Notes under the pieces: generated by a model
Seen by the model: the letters and a program-made list of their open reading frames with translations, nothing else
Told to the model about the DNA's origin: nothing
Databases searched by the model: none
From: Novosphingobium sp. 18050
Lineage (GTDB): Bacteria; Pseudomonadota; Alphaproteobacteria; Sphingomonadales; Sphingomonadaceae
Direction: 5' to 3'
Assembly: GCF_902706195.1 (NCBI RefSeq)
Contig: NZ_CACSJO010000002.1
Span: forward strand, 248,001-312,000
DNA: 64,000 nt
In this document: positions 7,632 through 18,170 of the stretch, one piece after another
Position numbering within the stretch: the stretch's first letter is position 1
Layout: every line of letters starts with the position of its first letter
Program-made: the position numbers and the translations under genes

Positions 7632-9722
7632 AATCCTTTCGGCGTCCGCGACGGCCTCACTGGCCCGCAGCGCCCCGGAAATCCGCGTCAGGTGCGCGAG
7701 GTCGGACACTTCGAGATCCACTTCGTATGTGCCGAAGGGTTCGTCGCGCTGGGTCATCTGCAGATTGGTGACGTTCGCGCGGTTGCTCGCGAAAATCTGC
7801 GTCACTTCGGCCAGCGTGCCGGGGCGGTTGTAGAGCACCAGCCGCAGGCGGCCGACGGCGCCGGTCGTGCGTTCGCCCCAGGACAGGTCCAGCCAGTCTG
7901 CGTCCACGCCGCTGGCGAGTGTCATGCAGTCGATCGTGTGGACTTCCACCTTGTGGTCCGGGCGGCGCAGGCCGACGATGCGGTCACCGGGGACGGGGTG
8001 GCAGCATTCGGCCAGTTCGAAGCCCATGCCCGGTGTCAGGCCGCGGATCGAGATCGCGCGTTCGGCGCGGGTCCATTCGGGGTCTTCGGGCATTTCGTCG
8101 GTGCTGCCGGGGACCAGAGCTTCCATTACCTGGCGGTCGGTGAAGCGGGCAGAGCCGATGGCGAACATCAGGTCTTCCTCGTCGCGCAGGTCGAGCCGGT
8201 CGATCGCGCCGGAGAGGGCCTTCTTGCCGATGCGCTGGGGCAGGCGGCCGGCGATCTCGTCGTAGAGCTTGGAGCCGATCTCGGCGACTTCGGCGCGTTC
8301 CTTGGCGCGCACCGCCCGGCGGATGGCGGCGCGGGCCTTGCCGGTGACGACGAAGCCGAGCCAGGGCAACTGCGGTTCTGAGGTGGGGCTCTTGATGATG
8401 TCCACGACATCGCCGTTGGCCAACTGGGTGCGCAGGGGCACGTGACGGCCGTTGATCTTGGCGCCGACGGCTGCGTTGCCCAGATTGGTGTGGACGGCGT
8501 AGGCGAAGTCGACCGTGGTCGAACCCTTGGGCAGCTGGAACAGCGCGCCCTTGGGGGTGAAGGCGAAGATGCGGTCCTGGTAGATCGCCATCTTCGTGTT
8601 TTCGAGCAGTTCTTCGGCATCGTGGCTGGCATCGACGATCTCGATGAGGTCGCGCAGCCAGCCCACCTGACCGTCAGGCCGTACGCCGCCCTGTTTGTAA
8701 GCCCAGTGCGCGGCAAGGCCAAACTCGTTCAGGCGGTGCATGTCCTGGGTGCGGATCTGCACTTCCATGCGCATCGAGCGCTGGAAGATCAGCGCTGTGT
8801 GCAGCGACTGGTAGCCGTTGGACTTGGGCGTGGAGATATAGTCCTTGAACCGGCCCGGGATCATCTGCCAGGCCTGGTGGAGGACGCCCAGCGCCTTGTA
8901 GGTGTCTTCCACGCTATCTGTCAGGACGCGGAACGCCATGATGTCGGTGATCTGTTCGAAGGTGACGTGGCGCTCGGCCATCTTGCGCCAGATCGAGTAG
9001 GGGTGCTTCTCACGCCCGGAAACCTCGACGTTGAGTCCGGCTTCGGCCAGCGCCTGCTTGATCGACAGCGCGATGGCATCGACCTGTCCGCCTTCCTGGC
9101 TGCGGATCTGGGCCAGGCGCCCGGTGATCGTGGCGTAGCCTTCCGGCTCCAGCTGCTCGAAGGCGAGCAGTTGCATCTCGCGCATGTATTCGTACATGCC
9201 CACGCGCTCGGCCAGCGGCGCGTAGATATCCATGGTTTCGCGGGCGATGCGCTGGCGTTTCTCCGGCTTCTTGATGAAGTGGAGGGTGCGCATGTTGTGC
9301 AGACGGTCGGCCAGCTTCACCAGCAGGACGCGCAGGTCCTCGCTCATCGCCAGCAGGAACTTGCGCAGGTTTTCGGCCGCGCGCTCGCTCTCGGTCATCG
9401 CCTCGATCTTGGAGAGCTTGGTCACGCCGTCGACCAGCCGCGCGACATCGGGGCCGAACAGCTTTTCGATCTCCTCGATCGTGGCCAGCGTGTCTTCCAC
9501 GGTATCGTGGAGCAGCGCGGTCATGATCGTCTGCTGATCGAGTTTCAGCTCGGTCATCAGGCCGGCCACTTCTACCGGGTGGCTGAAATAAGGGTCACCG
9601 CTGGCGCGCTTCTGGCTGCCGTGCTTCTGCACGGTATAGACATAGGCGCGGTTGAGCAGGGCCTCATCGGCCTCCGGTGCGTATTCCTTGACGCGTTCGA
9701 CGAGTTCATATTGGCGCAGCAT
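7629..9722 (-). CDS. rsh: Rsh bifunctional (p)ppGpp synthetase/hydrolase
   Basis: 697-residue RelA/SpoT homologue that makes and degrades the alarmone (p)ppGpp. Order: HD hydrolase domain (about 25-150, metal-binding HD at 72-73 in LLHDTVEDT), synthetase domain (about 230-345, with REKHPYSIWRKM and EVQIRTQ), TGS domain (about 385-445, FTPKG and AYAVHTNLG), helical/zinc-finger region, and C-terminal ACT domain. The intact HD motif and synthetase loop suggest both activities, as in the single Rsh of alphaproteobacteria. rpoZ, often adjacent elsewhere, is absent. Confidence 0.95.
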   Translation of the reverse strand: MLRQYELVERVKEYAPEADEALLNRAYVYTVQKHGSQKRASGDPYFSHPVEVAGLMTELKLDQQTIMTALLHDTVEDTLATIEEIEKLFGPDVARLVDGVTKLSKIEAMTESERAAENLRKFLLAMSEDLRVLLVKLADRLHNMRTLHFIKKPEKRQRIARETMDIYAPLAERVGMYEYMREMQLLAFEQLEPEGYATITGRLAQIRSQEGGQVDAIALSIKQALAEAGLNVEVSGREKHPYSIWRKMAERHVTFEQITDIMAFRVLTDSVEDTYKALGVLHQAWQMIPGRFKDYISTPKSNGYQSLHTALIFQRSMRMEVQIRTQDMHRLNEFGLAAHWAYKQGGVRPDGQVGWLRDLIEIVDASHDAEELLENTKMAIYQDRIFAFTPKGALFQLPKGSTTVDFAYAVHTNLGNAAVGAKINGRHVPLRTQLANGDVVDIIKSPTSEPQLPWLGFVVTGKARAAIRRAVRAKERAEVAEIGSKLYDEIAGRLPQRIGKKALSGAIDRLDLRDEEDLMFAIGSARFTDRQVMEALVPGSTDEMPEDPEWTRAERAISIRGLTPGMGFELAECCHPVPGDRIVGLRRPDHKVEVHTIDCMTLASGVDADWLDLSWGERTTGAVGRLRLVLYNRPGTLAEVTQIFASNRANVTNLQMTQRDEPFGTYEVDLEVSDLAHLTRISGALRASEAVADAERI

Positions 9723-10036
9723 GCTACCCTGTCATGTCAGGATTTATTGCAGCGCGACAAGGGGGAAGGGCCCTGTTGCAATCTTTGCAACGGAAAAGCG
9801 CAGGGCGGGCTTCTGCGGTTTTGGCCCCGGGCGGGTTCCCATAAGCAGGAAATTCAATCGATTTCATAGTTAAAATACCGAAGCGATTTGTTAACCATCC
9901 AAAAAGCGACCGGGAGGCAAAATGATGTCGGACCGGAGCCGCCACGCTTTCCCCCCGCCGATGCGCCTCCGGTCCGAACCGATCGACCACACCTGGTTCA
10001 ACCCGGGAGGCGAATTCGAAAAGGCGCACGAACGAC
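9723..10036. other. Divergent rsh/PilZ intergenic region
   Basis: 314 bases without a convincing gene. A short AT-rich stretch at about 9868-9900 (TAGTTAAAATACC, then TTTGTTAACC) is the likeliest promoter zone for the leftward rsh transcript. I see no riboswitch, small RNA or repeat. Confidence 0.4.
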
Positions 10037-10531
10037 ATGGCAGATCTCGATAAAGCAGGCGCCGATGGGTCATCAACCGGCACGGACGCCGAATGGCTGA
10101 AGACTGCCGCACTGCGCACCCCGCGTGTCGTTGCGGCTGAAGGCGATGTGGAAGGACAGGGCGAGCGGCCCCACCGTTCCCCGCGCGTGCGCACCCTGAT
10201 CCGCGCCGTGATAGGTGGCGAGGGGCGGTCCGGGCAGGATGTGATCGTGCGCAACGTGTCGCCCGGCGGCATGTGCATTGCCTCGCGCACTATGCAGCCG
10301 ACCTGCGGCGAGACCCTGCGCGTGGCGCTGCCCGGTCAGGTGGACCTCAAGGCGGAAGTACGCTGGGTGGGTGACGGGGAATTCGGTGTCCAACTGCTCG
10401 GCGGACTGGATGTCGGCCTCGTGCAGTCTACCAACCGGCGGCGCAACGCCGGTTTCGCAGCCGCGCTGGAGCGCCTGCTGGGTGTGCGCCCACACCGGGA
10501 ACGCACTTCGTCAGGGCTGCGTCCCTGCTGA
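10037..10531 (+). CDS. PilZ-domain protein
   Basis: 164-residue protein with one PilZ domain (about 47-135), a cyclic di-GMP receptor fold. Both ligand motifs are present: an Arg-rich [11 protein letters not shown] at the domain start, and [11 protein letters not shown] fitting the (D/N)xSxxG pattern. The N-terminus (1-45) is acidic and low-complexity, and the C-terminus is Arg-rich. No catalytic domain is attached, so it probably acts as a c-di-GMP-responsive adaptor, partner unknown. It lies divergent from rsh and 58 bases before rutB, with no obvious functional tie to either. Confidence 0.85.
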   Translation: MADLDKAGADGSSTGTDAEWLKTAALRTPRVVAAEGDVEGQGERPHRSPRVRTLIRAVIGGEGRSGQDVIVRNVSPGGMCIASRTMQPTCGETLRVALPGQVDLKAEVRWVGDGEFGVQLLGGLDVGLVQSTNRRRNAGFAAALERLLGVRPHRERTSSGLRPC

Positions 10532-10589
10532 AAGTCCAGCGTCTTCAAGGCGGGTTGACCCCCATTCGCGCCTGCACAATAGTGTCCGG

Positions 10590-11321
<732 letters not shown>

Positions 11322-11325
11322 CCCG

Positions 11326-11709
11326 TTGCCCTTCGAAGCCATCAACCCGCCGCAGTTCCCCGCCCCGATCGCGCCGTATTCGGCCGGGGCCAAGGCGGGC
11401 GGCACGCTCTACGTCTCGGGCATGCTGGCGCTGGGCGATGGGGGCACGGTGCTCCACATCGGCGATGCGGCTGCGCAAACGCGCCATGTGCTGGAGGCCA
11501 TTCGCATCACTGTGGAGGCCGCCGGCGGCACCATGGCGGACGTGGCGATGAACCACATCTTCCTCAAGGACATGGCCGACTACGCCGCCTTCAACGCGGT
11601 CTATGCCGAATACTTCCCGGGCGACAAACCGGCGCGCTACTGCATCAAATGCGATCTGGTGAAGCCGGACTGCCTGGTCGAGATCGCCTCGGTGGCACAC
11701 CTTGGCTGA
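11326..11709 (+). CDS. rutC: RutC, RidA-family enzyme
   Basis: 127-residue RidA/YjgF-family protein that processes the aminoacrylate released by RutB. It has family motifs across its length ([45 protein letters not shown]). The start codon is TTG at 11326, with AGGAG 7 bases upstream at 11314-11318, so it is a rare but well-supported start. It sits between rutB and rutD. A 123-base gap holding a long inverted repeat (11730-11810) follows. Confidence 0.93.
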   Translation: MPFEAINPPQFPAPIAPYSAGAKAGGTLYVSGMLALGDGGTVLHIGDAAAQTRHVLEAIRITVEAAGGTMADVAMNHIFLKDMADYAAFNAVYAEYFPGDKPARYCIKCDLVKPDCLVEIASVAHLG

Positions 11710-11729
11710 GGCGGCTGCGGCCTGCCGGC

Positions 11730-11810
11730 GGGGCTTCGACAGGCTCAGCCCGAGCGGGGTTGAGGGCACATCTTTCCAAACCCCGCTCAGGCTGAGCCTG
11801 TCGAAGCCCC
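11730..11810. repeat. Dispersed TTCGACAGGCTCAGC repeat, paired as a long hairpin
   Basis: Two 32-base arms (11730-11761 and 11779-11810) match as reverse complements with one mismatch, around a 17-base loop. The core GCTTCGACAGGCTCAGCC is a short repeat known to be scattered through sphingomonad and related genomes. A degenerate relative lies at 52216-52248. It interrupts the rut operon between rutC and rutD and could act as an intercistronic hairpin that stabilises or attenuates the mRNA. Confidence 0.85.
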
Positions 11811-11832
11811 GGCACAATTCGCAGCCCTTCGC

Positions 11833-12618
11833 ATGACGGACAGCGGAACCGGCCTCCACCATGAATTCCACGGTCCCGGCGACGCGCCCACGCTGATCCT
11901 GTCGAGCGGCCTTGGCGGTGCCGGCGGATACTGGGCGCCCAACCTCGCCGCGCTTTCGGAAAAGTACCGCGTCCTCACTTACGACCAGCGCGGCACCGGG
12001 CGCAGCGACCGTGCCTTGCCGGAAACCACCTCGATCGAGGCGATGGCGCAGGACGTGACCGCGCTGATGGACGCGCTGGGCATCGAACGCGCGCATTTCG
12101 TCGGCCACGCATTGGGCGGCATGATCGGCATCGAGACGGCGCTGCGGTCCGACCGGATCGTCAGGCTGGTGGTGATCAACGGCTGGCGCACCCTCAGCCC
12201 GCATACCCGCCGCTGCTTCGAGGCGCGGCTGGCGATCCTGCGCGGGGCAGGGGTGGAAGCCTTTCTGCGCGCCCAGCCGCTGTTCCTGTTTCCGCCCGAC
12301 TGGATCGTCAGCCACGACGCCGAGCTTGAGGCCGAATTCGCCCACCACCTGACCAGCTTCCCCGGCGCGGAAACGATGGAAAAGCGCATTGCCGCCGTGC
12401 GCACCTATGCCCCCTCGGCCGAGCGTCTGGCAAAGCTGCGGGATGTTCTGGTCATCGCCACGCGCGATGATTTCCTGGTGCCGCACGCCGCCTCGCTCGA
12501 TCTGGCGGAACCGATTCCCGGCGCCGATGTCGCCACTTTCGGATGGGGCGGCCATGCCTGCAACGTCACCGATCCGGCCGGTTTCAATCGCCTCGTTCTC
12601 GGTTTCCTCGGGAGTTAA
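11833..12618 (+). CDS. rutD: RutD, alpha/beta-hydrolase-fold protein of the Rut pathway
   Basis: 261-residue alpha/beta hydrolase-fold protein. In the Rut pathway RutD speeds the step from aminoacrylate or malonate-semialdehyde precursors. The nucleophile elbow reads VGHALGG, with Ala where most alpha/beta hydrolases have Ser. E. coli RutD has the same change, so this is a family feature and not damage. Other signatures are INGWRTLSPHTRRCF and GGHACNVTDP. It starts 22 bases after the inverted repeat, and rutA follows after three bases. Confidence 0.92.
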   Translation: MTDSGTGLHHEFHGPGDAPTLILSSGLGGAGGYWAPNLAALSEKYRVLTYDQRGTGRSDRALPETTSIEAMAQDVTALMDALGIERAHFVGHALGGMIGIETALRSDRIVRLVVINGWRTLSPHTRRCFEARLAILRGAGVEAFLRAQPLFLFPPDWIVSHDAELEAEFAHHLTSFPGAETMEKRIAAVRTYAPSAERLAKLRDVLVIATRDDFLVPHAASLDLAEPIPGADVATFGWGGHACNVTDPAGFNRLVLGFLGS

Positions 12619-12621
12619 TCC

Positions 12622-13683
<1,062 letters not shown>

Positions 13684-13724
13684 CGCCCGGTTCCATCACC
13701 CGCGCCGGGATCAAGGCTGGCGCA

Positions 13725-14993
13725 CTACCTCTGATCCTTGCCGGGCCGGGTCTCTCGCATGGTCAGCAGTACCGGCAGCACGCCCAGCGCCACCGCGGCG
13801 ATCATCACCCCCGGCGCTGCGGGCGAGCCGGTGCGTTCGGTCAGCACCTGCGCCAGCCACGGCGTCAAGCCGCCGAACAGCGCGGTTGCAGTAGTGGCGC
13901 CCAGTGCGAGGCCGCTGAGGCGGCCCTCGGCGGGCATCTGCTCGGCCGTCGCCACTGCGCCAACCGCGCTGACTCCGCCCGCCAGCATCGCCAGCACCAC
14001 CGCGCCCAGCAGCGCCTCGCCGGAGGAGGCGCCCGCCAGCAGGCGGAACAGTGTATAGGGCAGGCCCGCGCAAAGGACCGCCAGCAGGATCAGCACCGGG
14101 CGACGGCCCCAGAGGTCGGAGGCGACGCCGACGAAGGGCGTCACCACGATCACCGCCAGCGCAGCCACGGTGGCCAGTTGCAGCGCCTGCGCCTCATTCA
14201 AACTGCCGGCCGATGTCAGGTAGACCGGCACATAGGTGATGCCGACGTAATAAGTGATCGATCCCAGCGCCGAGATCGCGAAGCCGCGCAATATCCCCGC
14301 CCGGTACTTCGACAGGGCGTTGCCCAGCGGACGCTCGGCAAGCGTCCCGGCATCGCGGCTGGCCTCGAATTCCGGCGATTCGTGCATGGCTGCGCGGGCG
14401 AAGAGGATGGTCGCGGCCAGCGCCGCGCCGAACAGGAAAGGAATACGCCAGCCCCAGCTGTCCAGCGCAGGAGCGGGCAGCAGCGTGACGGTCAGCGCCG
14501 CAATTCCCGCCGCCAGCAGCGCGCCGACCTCGCTGGTCGCTGCCGCCAGCGAAGTCACCAGCCCGCGCCTGCGCACCGGCGCACCTTCGAGCAGGTAAGC
14601 GACGACGCCGGTGTATTCTCCCCCCACCGCGAAGCCCATCACGCAGCGCAGGGCCAGCAGTAATATCCCCGCAAGAGGCCCGATCTGCGCGGCGGTGGGC
14701 AGCATCGCGGTGAGCAGCATGGCCACCGTCATCAGCGCCATCGAAGCCAGCAGCGTCGCGCGGCGTCCGTGCCGGTCGCCGAAATGACCGAAGACCATCG
14801 CGCCCACCGGCCGCATGAGATAGGCGACCGCGAAGCCTGCCAATGTCGCCAGCACGCCGCCGTGCCCTTCGAAGAACACGCGCGAGAGTACGGTGGCGAG
14901 GTAGAGGAACAGCGTGAAGTCGTACCACTCCACCACGGTCGAGAGCGCCGCAAGGGCAAGCGAGCGGCGGTCGAGATGGCGCGGGGCTGTCAT
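13725..14993 (-). CDS. MFS transporter, metabolite:H+ symporter (MHS) type
   Basis: 422-residue inner-membrane transporter with about 12 hydrophobic segments. Between helices 2 and 3 is the MFS signature GHFGDRHGRRATLL. GFAVGGEYTG and EGAPVRRRGLVTSL fit the MHS family (citrate, proline/betaine and shikimate carriers). The substrate cannot be read from sequence. It converges on rutA with a 41-base gap, so it is not in the rut operon, though a role in pyrimidine or intermediate transport in place of RutG is possible. hemF lies upstream on the same strand. Confidence 0.85.
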   Translation of the reverse strand: MTAPRHLDRRSLALAALSTVVEWYDFTLFLYLATVLSRVFFEGHGGVLATLAGFAVAYLMRPVGAMVFGHFGDRHGRRATLLASMALMTVAMLLTAMLPTAAQIGPLAGILLLALRCVMGFAVGGEYTGVVAYLLEGAPVRRRGLVTSLAAATSEVGALLAAGIAALTVTLLPAPALDSWGWRIPFLFGAALAATILFARAAMHESPEFEASRDAGTLAERPLGNALSKYRAGILRGFAISALGSITYYVGITYVPVYLTSAGSLNEAQALQLATVAALAVIVVTPFVGVASDLWGRRPVLILLAVLCAGLPYTLFRLLAGASSGEALLGAVVLAMLAGGVSAVGAVATAEQMPAEGRLSGLALGATTATALFGGLTPWLAQVLTERTGSPAAPGVMIAAVALGVLPVLLTMRETRPGKDQR

Positions 14994-15048
14994 GGGGCGA
15001 GCGTAACGGCGGGTCCGGGCGGGGGCAACCGGGCCGGTGAAGGGGGTA

Positions 15049-15912
15049 TCAGCTCCAGGTGGCCTCGGGCGGCAGGCTCATGAGAATGGCGTCGATGTTG
15101 CCGCCGGTCTTCAGCCCGAACAGCGTGCCCCGGTCGTAGACGAGGTTGAATTCCGCATAGCGTCCGCGCCATTCAAGCTGCTGGGCCTTGTCGGCAGGCG
15201 TGAATTCCATCCCCATGCGGCGGCGCACCAGCTTGGGGAACACGGCCAGGAACGCCTCGCCCACCGCGCGGGTGAAGGCGAAGTTGGCGTCCCACGCGGC
15301 TTCGTCGGCGCATTCGAGGTGGTCGTAGAAGATGCCGCCGACGCCGCGGTGGACCTTGCGGTGGGGGATGTAGAAATACTCGTCCGCCCAGGCCTTGTAG
15401 CGATCGTAATAGCCTTCGCCGTGGGCGTCGCAGGCGGCCTTGAAGGCGGCGTGGAAGTCGGCGGTGTCCTCGTCGTAGGGCAGCGGCGGGTTGAGATCGG
15501 CGCCGCCGCCGAACCATGCCTTGGTGGTGGTCAGGAACCGGGTGTTCATATGCACGGCGGGCGCGTGCGGGTTGGCCATGTGCGCGACAAGGCTGATGCC
15601 GGTTGCGGAAAAGGCGTTCTGTTCGGCCGAAGCGCCGTTGATGGTGGCAGCGAAGTCCTTCGCCAGCCCGCCCGAGACGGCGGAGATGTTGACGCCCACT
15701 TTCTCGAACACGCGGCCCTTCATCAGCCCGCGCGTGCCGCCGCCGGTTTCCGAGTCCTCCCCCTCGAGCGCGGCGCGCTGCCACGGGGTATATTCGAATG
15801 ATGCATCGGAGCCCGCCTCGCGCTCGATCGCCTCGAATTCCGCGCAGATCGCATCGCGCAGGGATTGGAACCAGTCGCTGGCGCGCGCTGTGAAGGGGGT
15901 CCAGTCAGTCAT
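15049..15912 (-). CDS. hemF: Oxygen-dependent coproporphyrinogen III oxidase
   Basis: 287-residue HemF, which decarboxylates coproporphyrinogen III to protoporphyrinogen IX in heme biosynthesis with O2. Diagnostic segments: GGTRGLMKGRVFEK, NPHAPAVHMNTRF, WFGGGADLNPPLPY, YFYIPHRKVHRGVGG and RYAEFNLVYDRGT near the C-terminus. The length is normal for the cytosolic family. The pdeM gene diverges from it 79 bases away. Confidence 0.96.
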   Translation of the reverse strand: MTDWTPFTARASDWFQSLRDAICAEFEAIEREAGSDASFEYTPWQRAALEGEDSETGGGTRGLMKGRVFEKVGVNISAVSGGLAKDFAATINGASAEQNAFSATGISLVAHMANPHAPAVHMNTRFLTTTKAWFGGGADLNPPLPYDEDTADFHAAFKAACDAHGEGYYDRYKAWADEYFYIPHRKVHRGVGGIFYDHLECADEAAWDANFAFTRAVGEAFLAVFPKLVRRRMGMEFTPADKAQQLEWRGRYAEFNLVYDRGTLFGLKTGGNIDAILMSLPPEATWS

Positions 15913-15991
15913 CCGAGGTCCTCATGGCAGGGGCTTGCCCTTTGCTTGCGCTGCGCTTGCCAAATCGCGGCGGCTGCGGCAAGGGAAAGCC

Positions 15992-16708
15992 ATGGTTCCC
16001 TTTTCGTTCTGCGGTCAGGAAATGCGCCTCGTCGACTGCGGCATTCCCGGCGCTGCCCCCAATGGTGCCGGCCGGGCAAGTGCGCTCTACTGGCCGCGCG
16101 AACAAGCGCTGCTGGTCGCCGACCTGCATCTGGAAAAGGCCAGCTTCTTCGCCCGGACGGGACAGATGCTGCCGCCCTACGACAGCCGCGAGACGCTGGA
16201 GCGCCTTGCGCTGGCCGTGCGGCTGACGGGGGCACGGCGGGTCTTCGCGCTGGGCGATAATTTTCATGACAGCGCCGGGCCCGAGCGGCTGGAGCCGCAC
16301 GCGGCAGGGATGCTCGCAGCATTGACCCGCGCGCTCGACTGGGTGTGGATCACCGGCAACCACGATCCGCATCTGGGCGCCGAGGCAGGAGGCACGAGGA
16401 TGGAGGAACTCATGCTCGGCGGCGTCGCGCTGCGCCATCAGGCGCTGCCGGGGACGTGCGGGGGCGAGATTTCTGGGCACTTCCATCCCCGGCTTGTGGT
16501 GCATGCACGCGGACGTCGTATCGCGCGGCCTTGCGCGGTGAACAGCGGCAACCGCCTGATCCTCCCGGCTTTCGGCGCATTGACCGGCGGCATGGACGCG
16601 GCCGACCCGGCGATCCTCTCCGCCCTGCAACCGGCGGAAGCGATCGAGGCGCTGGTGCCTGCCCGCGACCGGCTGGTGCGCTATCCTTTGTGGCGAAAAG
16701 CGGCCTGA
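15992..16708 (+). CDS. pdeM: PdeM, ligase-associated metallophosphoesterase
   Basis: 238-residue calcineurin-like phosphoesterase of the ligase-associated DNA damage response group. Metal-ligand motifs in order: VADLHLEK (DxH), ALGDNFHD (GDxxHD), ITGNHDPHL (GNHD) and GHFHPRL (GHxH). The ATG at 15992 (MVPFSFCGQE) is chosen; the frame stays open far upstream, but that part overlaps hemF antisense and is not family-like. In many genomes pdeM sits with an Lhr-type helicase, an exonuclease and a DNA ligase. None is adjacent here. Confidence 0.87.
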   Translation: MVPFSFCGQEMRLVDCGIPGAAPNGAGRASALYWPREQALLVADLHLEKASFFARTGQMLPPYDSRETLERLALAVRLTGARRVFALGDNFHDSAGPERLEPHAAGMLAALTRALDWVWITGNHDPHLGAEAGGTRMEELMLGGVALRHQALPGTCGGEISGHFHPRLVVHARGRRIARPCAVNSGNRLILPAFGALTGGMDAADPAILSALQPAEAIEALVPARDRLVRYPLWRKAA

Positions 16709-16712
16709 CTTG

Positions 16713-16734
16713 AGCACAACCAATAGGTTGTGCT
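16713..16734 (+). terminator. Hairpin after pdeM
   Basis: Perfect 9-base stem (16713-16721 with 16726-16734, four-base loop AATA), then TTGCGTT. It begins 5 bases after the pdeM stop. Its AT-rich dyad could alternatively be an operator for the downstream gene. Confidence 0.55.
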
Positions 16735-16783
16735 TTGCGTTAGCTGCTAACCAGAGCCTCAGTTTCACGGGAATTTCTCCTTC

Positions 16784-18148
16784 ATGACCAGCCGCAATGC
16801 CGCACAGGACCTGCCGATCGCTATCGTCGGCGGGGGTTTCAGCGGGACTCTCCTAGCCATCAATCTCCTGCGCTACGGCGTGAGGGTGGCGCTTATCGAG
16901 CGCAGTTCGGCGCAACTGGCCAAGGGCGTCGCTTTCGGTACACGGCGGCCCGAGCATCTGCTCAACGTGCGCGCCGCCAACATGAGCGCCTTTCCCGATG
17001 ATGCCGGCCATTTCCTGCGCTGGATGGAGTTTTCCGACAAGGACGAGGCCAATCGCTTCGTTCCGCGCCTGACTTACGGCGTGTATTTGCGAGAACTGCT
17101 GGTGCAGGCGCTCGCCAAGGCGGGGCCGAACGCGCAGATCGTCAATGGCGAGGCGCTTTCGGTGGACTTCGAAGCCCAGTCCGCCCGAGTGCATCTTGCC
17201 GATGGCGATGTCCTCGAATGCCGGTCCGTGGTGCTGGCGCTGGGCAATTTTCCGCCGGTGCCGCATCCGGTGCTGCAGGGTCTCCCCGCCGGGATCTATT
17301 ATCCCGATCCGTGGGACGCTCCAGCGGTGACGGGGCTGGACGGCCTCGATCATGTACTTGTCGTAGGGAGCGGGCTGACGGCGGCGGACGTGGTGCTGTC
17401 GCTGGAAAGTTCGGGGTTCAGGGGCAAGGTGACGGTGCTGTCCCGGCGCGGCCTCAGCCCGCATAGCCATGCCGAGAGCGGGCCGGTGGTCACCCCGGTG
17501 CAGGACCCGGACAAGCGCGGCTCGCAACTGGTGCGTGAGATACGGCGGCGGGCCGGCGAAGTGGGGTGGCGCGCGGCGGTCGATGCCTTGCGGCCGCATA
17601 CCCAGAACATCTGGCGCCGCCATTCCGTAACCGCGCAGGCAAGCTTCCTGCGGCACTTGCGGCCCTACTGGGACATTCACCGCCACCGCCTCGCCCCTGC
17701 CGTGGCGCAGAGGCTGGAGGAACTCGAGGCGGCCGGTCGGCTGCGCTACGTCGCGGGCAAGCTGGGGAGCGCCAGGGAACTGGGCGGCCGGGCGGTGGTG
17801 TCTTACCGCCCGCGCGGGGAAGAGGACATCGCCCTGCTGGAGGTGGACCGCATCTATAACTGCGCCGGACCGGACTGCGATCTCAGCCGGGTCGACCTGC
17901 CGCTGGTGCGCGATCTGCTGGAGCAGGGCAGGATTGGCGGCGATGCCCATGCGCTGGGGGTGGACGTCGATCATCTGGGGCGGGTGCGGAGCAGTGACGG
18001 ATCGGTGCAGGATCGCCTGCTGGCGGTCGGCCCGATCACCAAGGGGGAGGCCTGGGAGATCGTTGCCGTGCCGGATATCCGCCGTCAGGTATGGGGCCTT
18101 GCCCGGTTCCTCGCCGACGAACACTGGGTCGGCGGCGAGGGGTTGTAG
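16784..18148 (+). CDS. FAD/NAD(P)-binding oxidoreductase
   Basis: 454-residue flavoprotein of the FAD-NAD(P)-binding family that includes HpyO-like proteins. An N-terminal Rossmann FAD motif (AIVGGGFSGTLLAINLL, 13-29) is followed by the family's conserved LLNVRAANMSAFPD, and a second nucleotide-binding motif VVGSGLTAADVVLSL follows at about 192-206. The C-terminal part has IYNCAGPD and a GPITKGEAWEI segment. Substrate unknown. It is monocistronic, converging on the peroxiredoxin-like gene. Confidence 0.8.
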   Translation: MTSRNAAQDLPIAIVGGGFSGTLLAINLLRYGVRVALIERSSAQLAKGVAFGTRRPEHLLNVRAANMSAFPDDAGHFLRWMEFSDKDEANRFVPRLTYGVYLRELLVQALAKAGPNAQIVNGEALSVDFEAQSARVHLADGDVLECRSVVLALGNFPPVPHPVLQGLPAGIYYPDPWDAPAVTGLDGLDHVLVVGSGLTAADVVLSLESSGFRGKVTVLSRRGLSPHSHAESGPVVTPVQDPDKRGSQLVREIRRRAGEVGWRAAVDALRPHTQNIWRRHSVTAQASFLRHLRPYWDIHRHRLAPAVAQRLEELEAAGRLRYVAGKLGSARELGGRAVVSYRPRGEEDIALLEVDRIYNCAGPDCDLSRVDLPLVRDLLEQGRIGGDAHALGVDVDHLGRVRSSDGSVQDRLLAVGPITKGEAWEIVAVPDIRRQVWGLARFLADEHWVGGEGL

Positions 18149-18170
18149 GCCGAGCGGAGCAGCGGGACGC

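Noticed and set aside
8442..9869. 475-codon open frame opposite rsh
   Set aside because: Antisense of the conserved (p)ppGpp synthetase/hydrolase; no motifs of its own.
12115..12135. RutD nucleophile Ser-to-Ala change as a pseudogene sign
   Set aside because: E. coli RutD has the same GHALG sequence, and the rest of the protein is intact, so it is a family trait.
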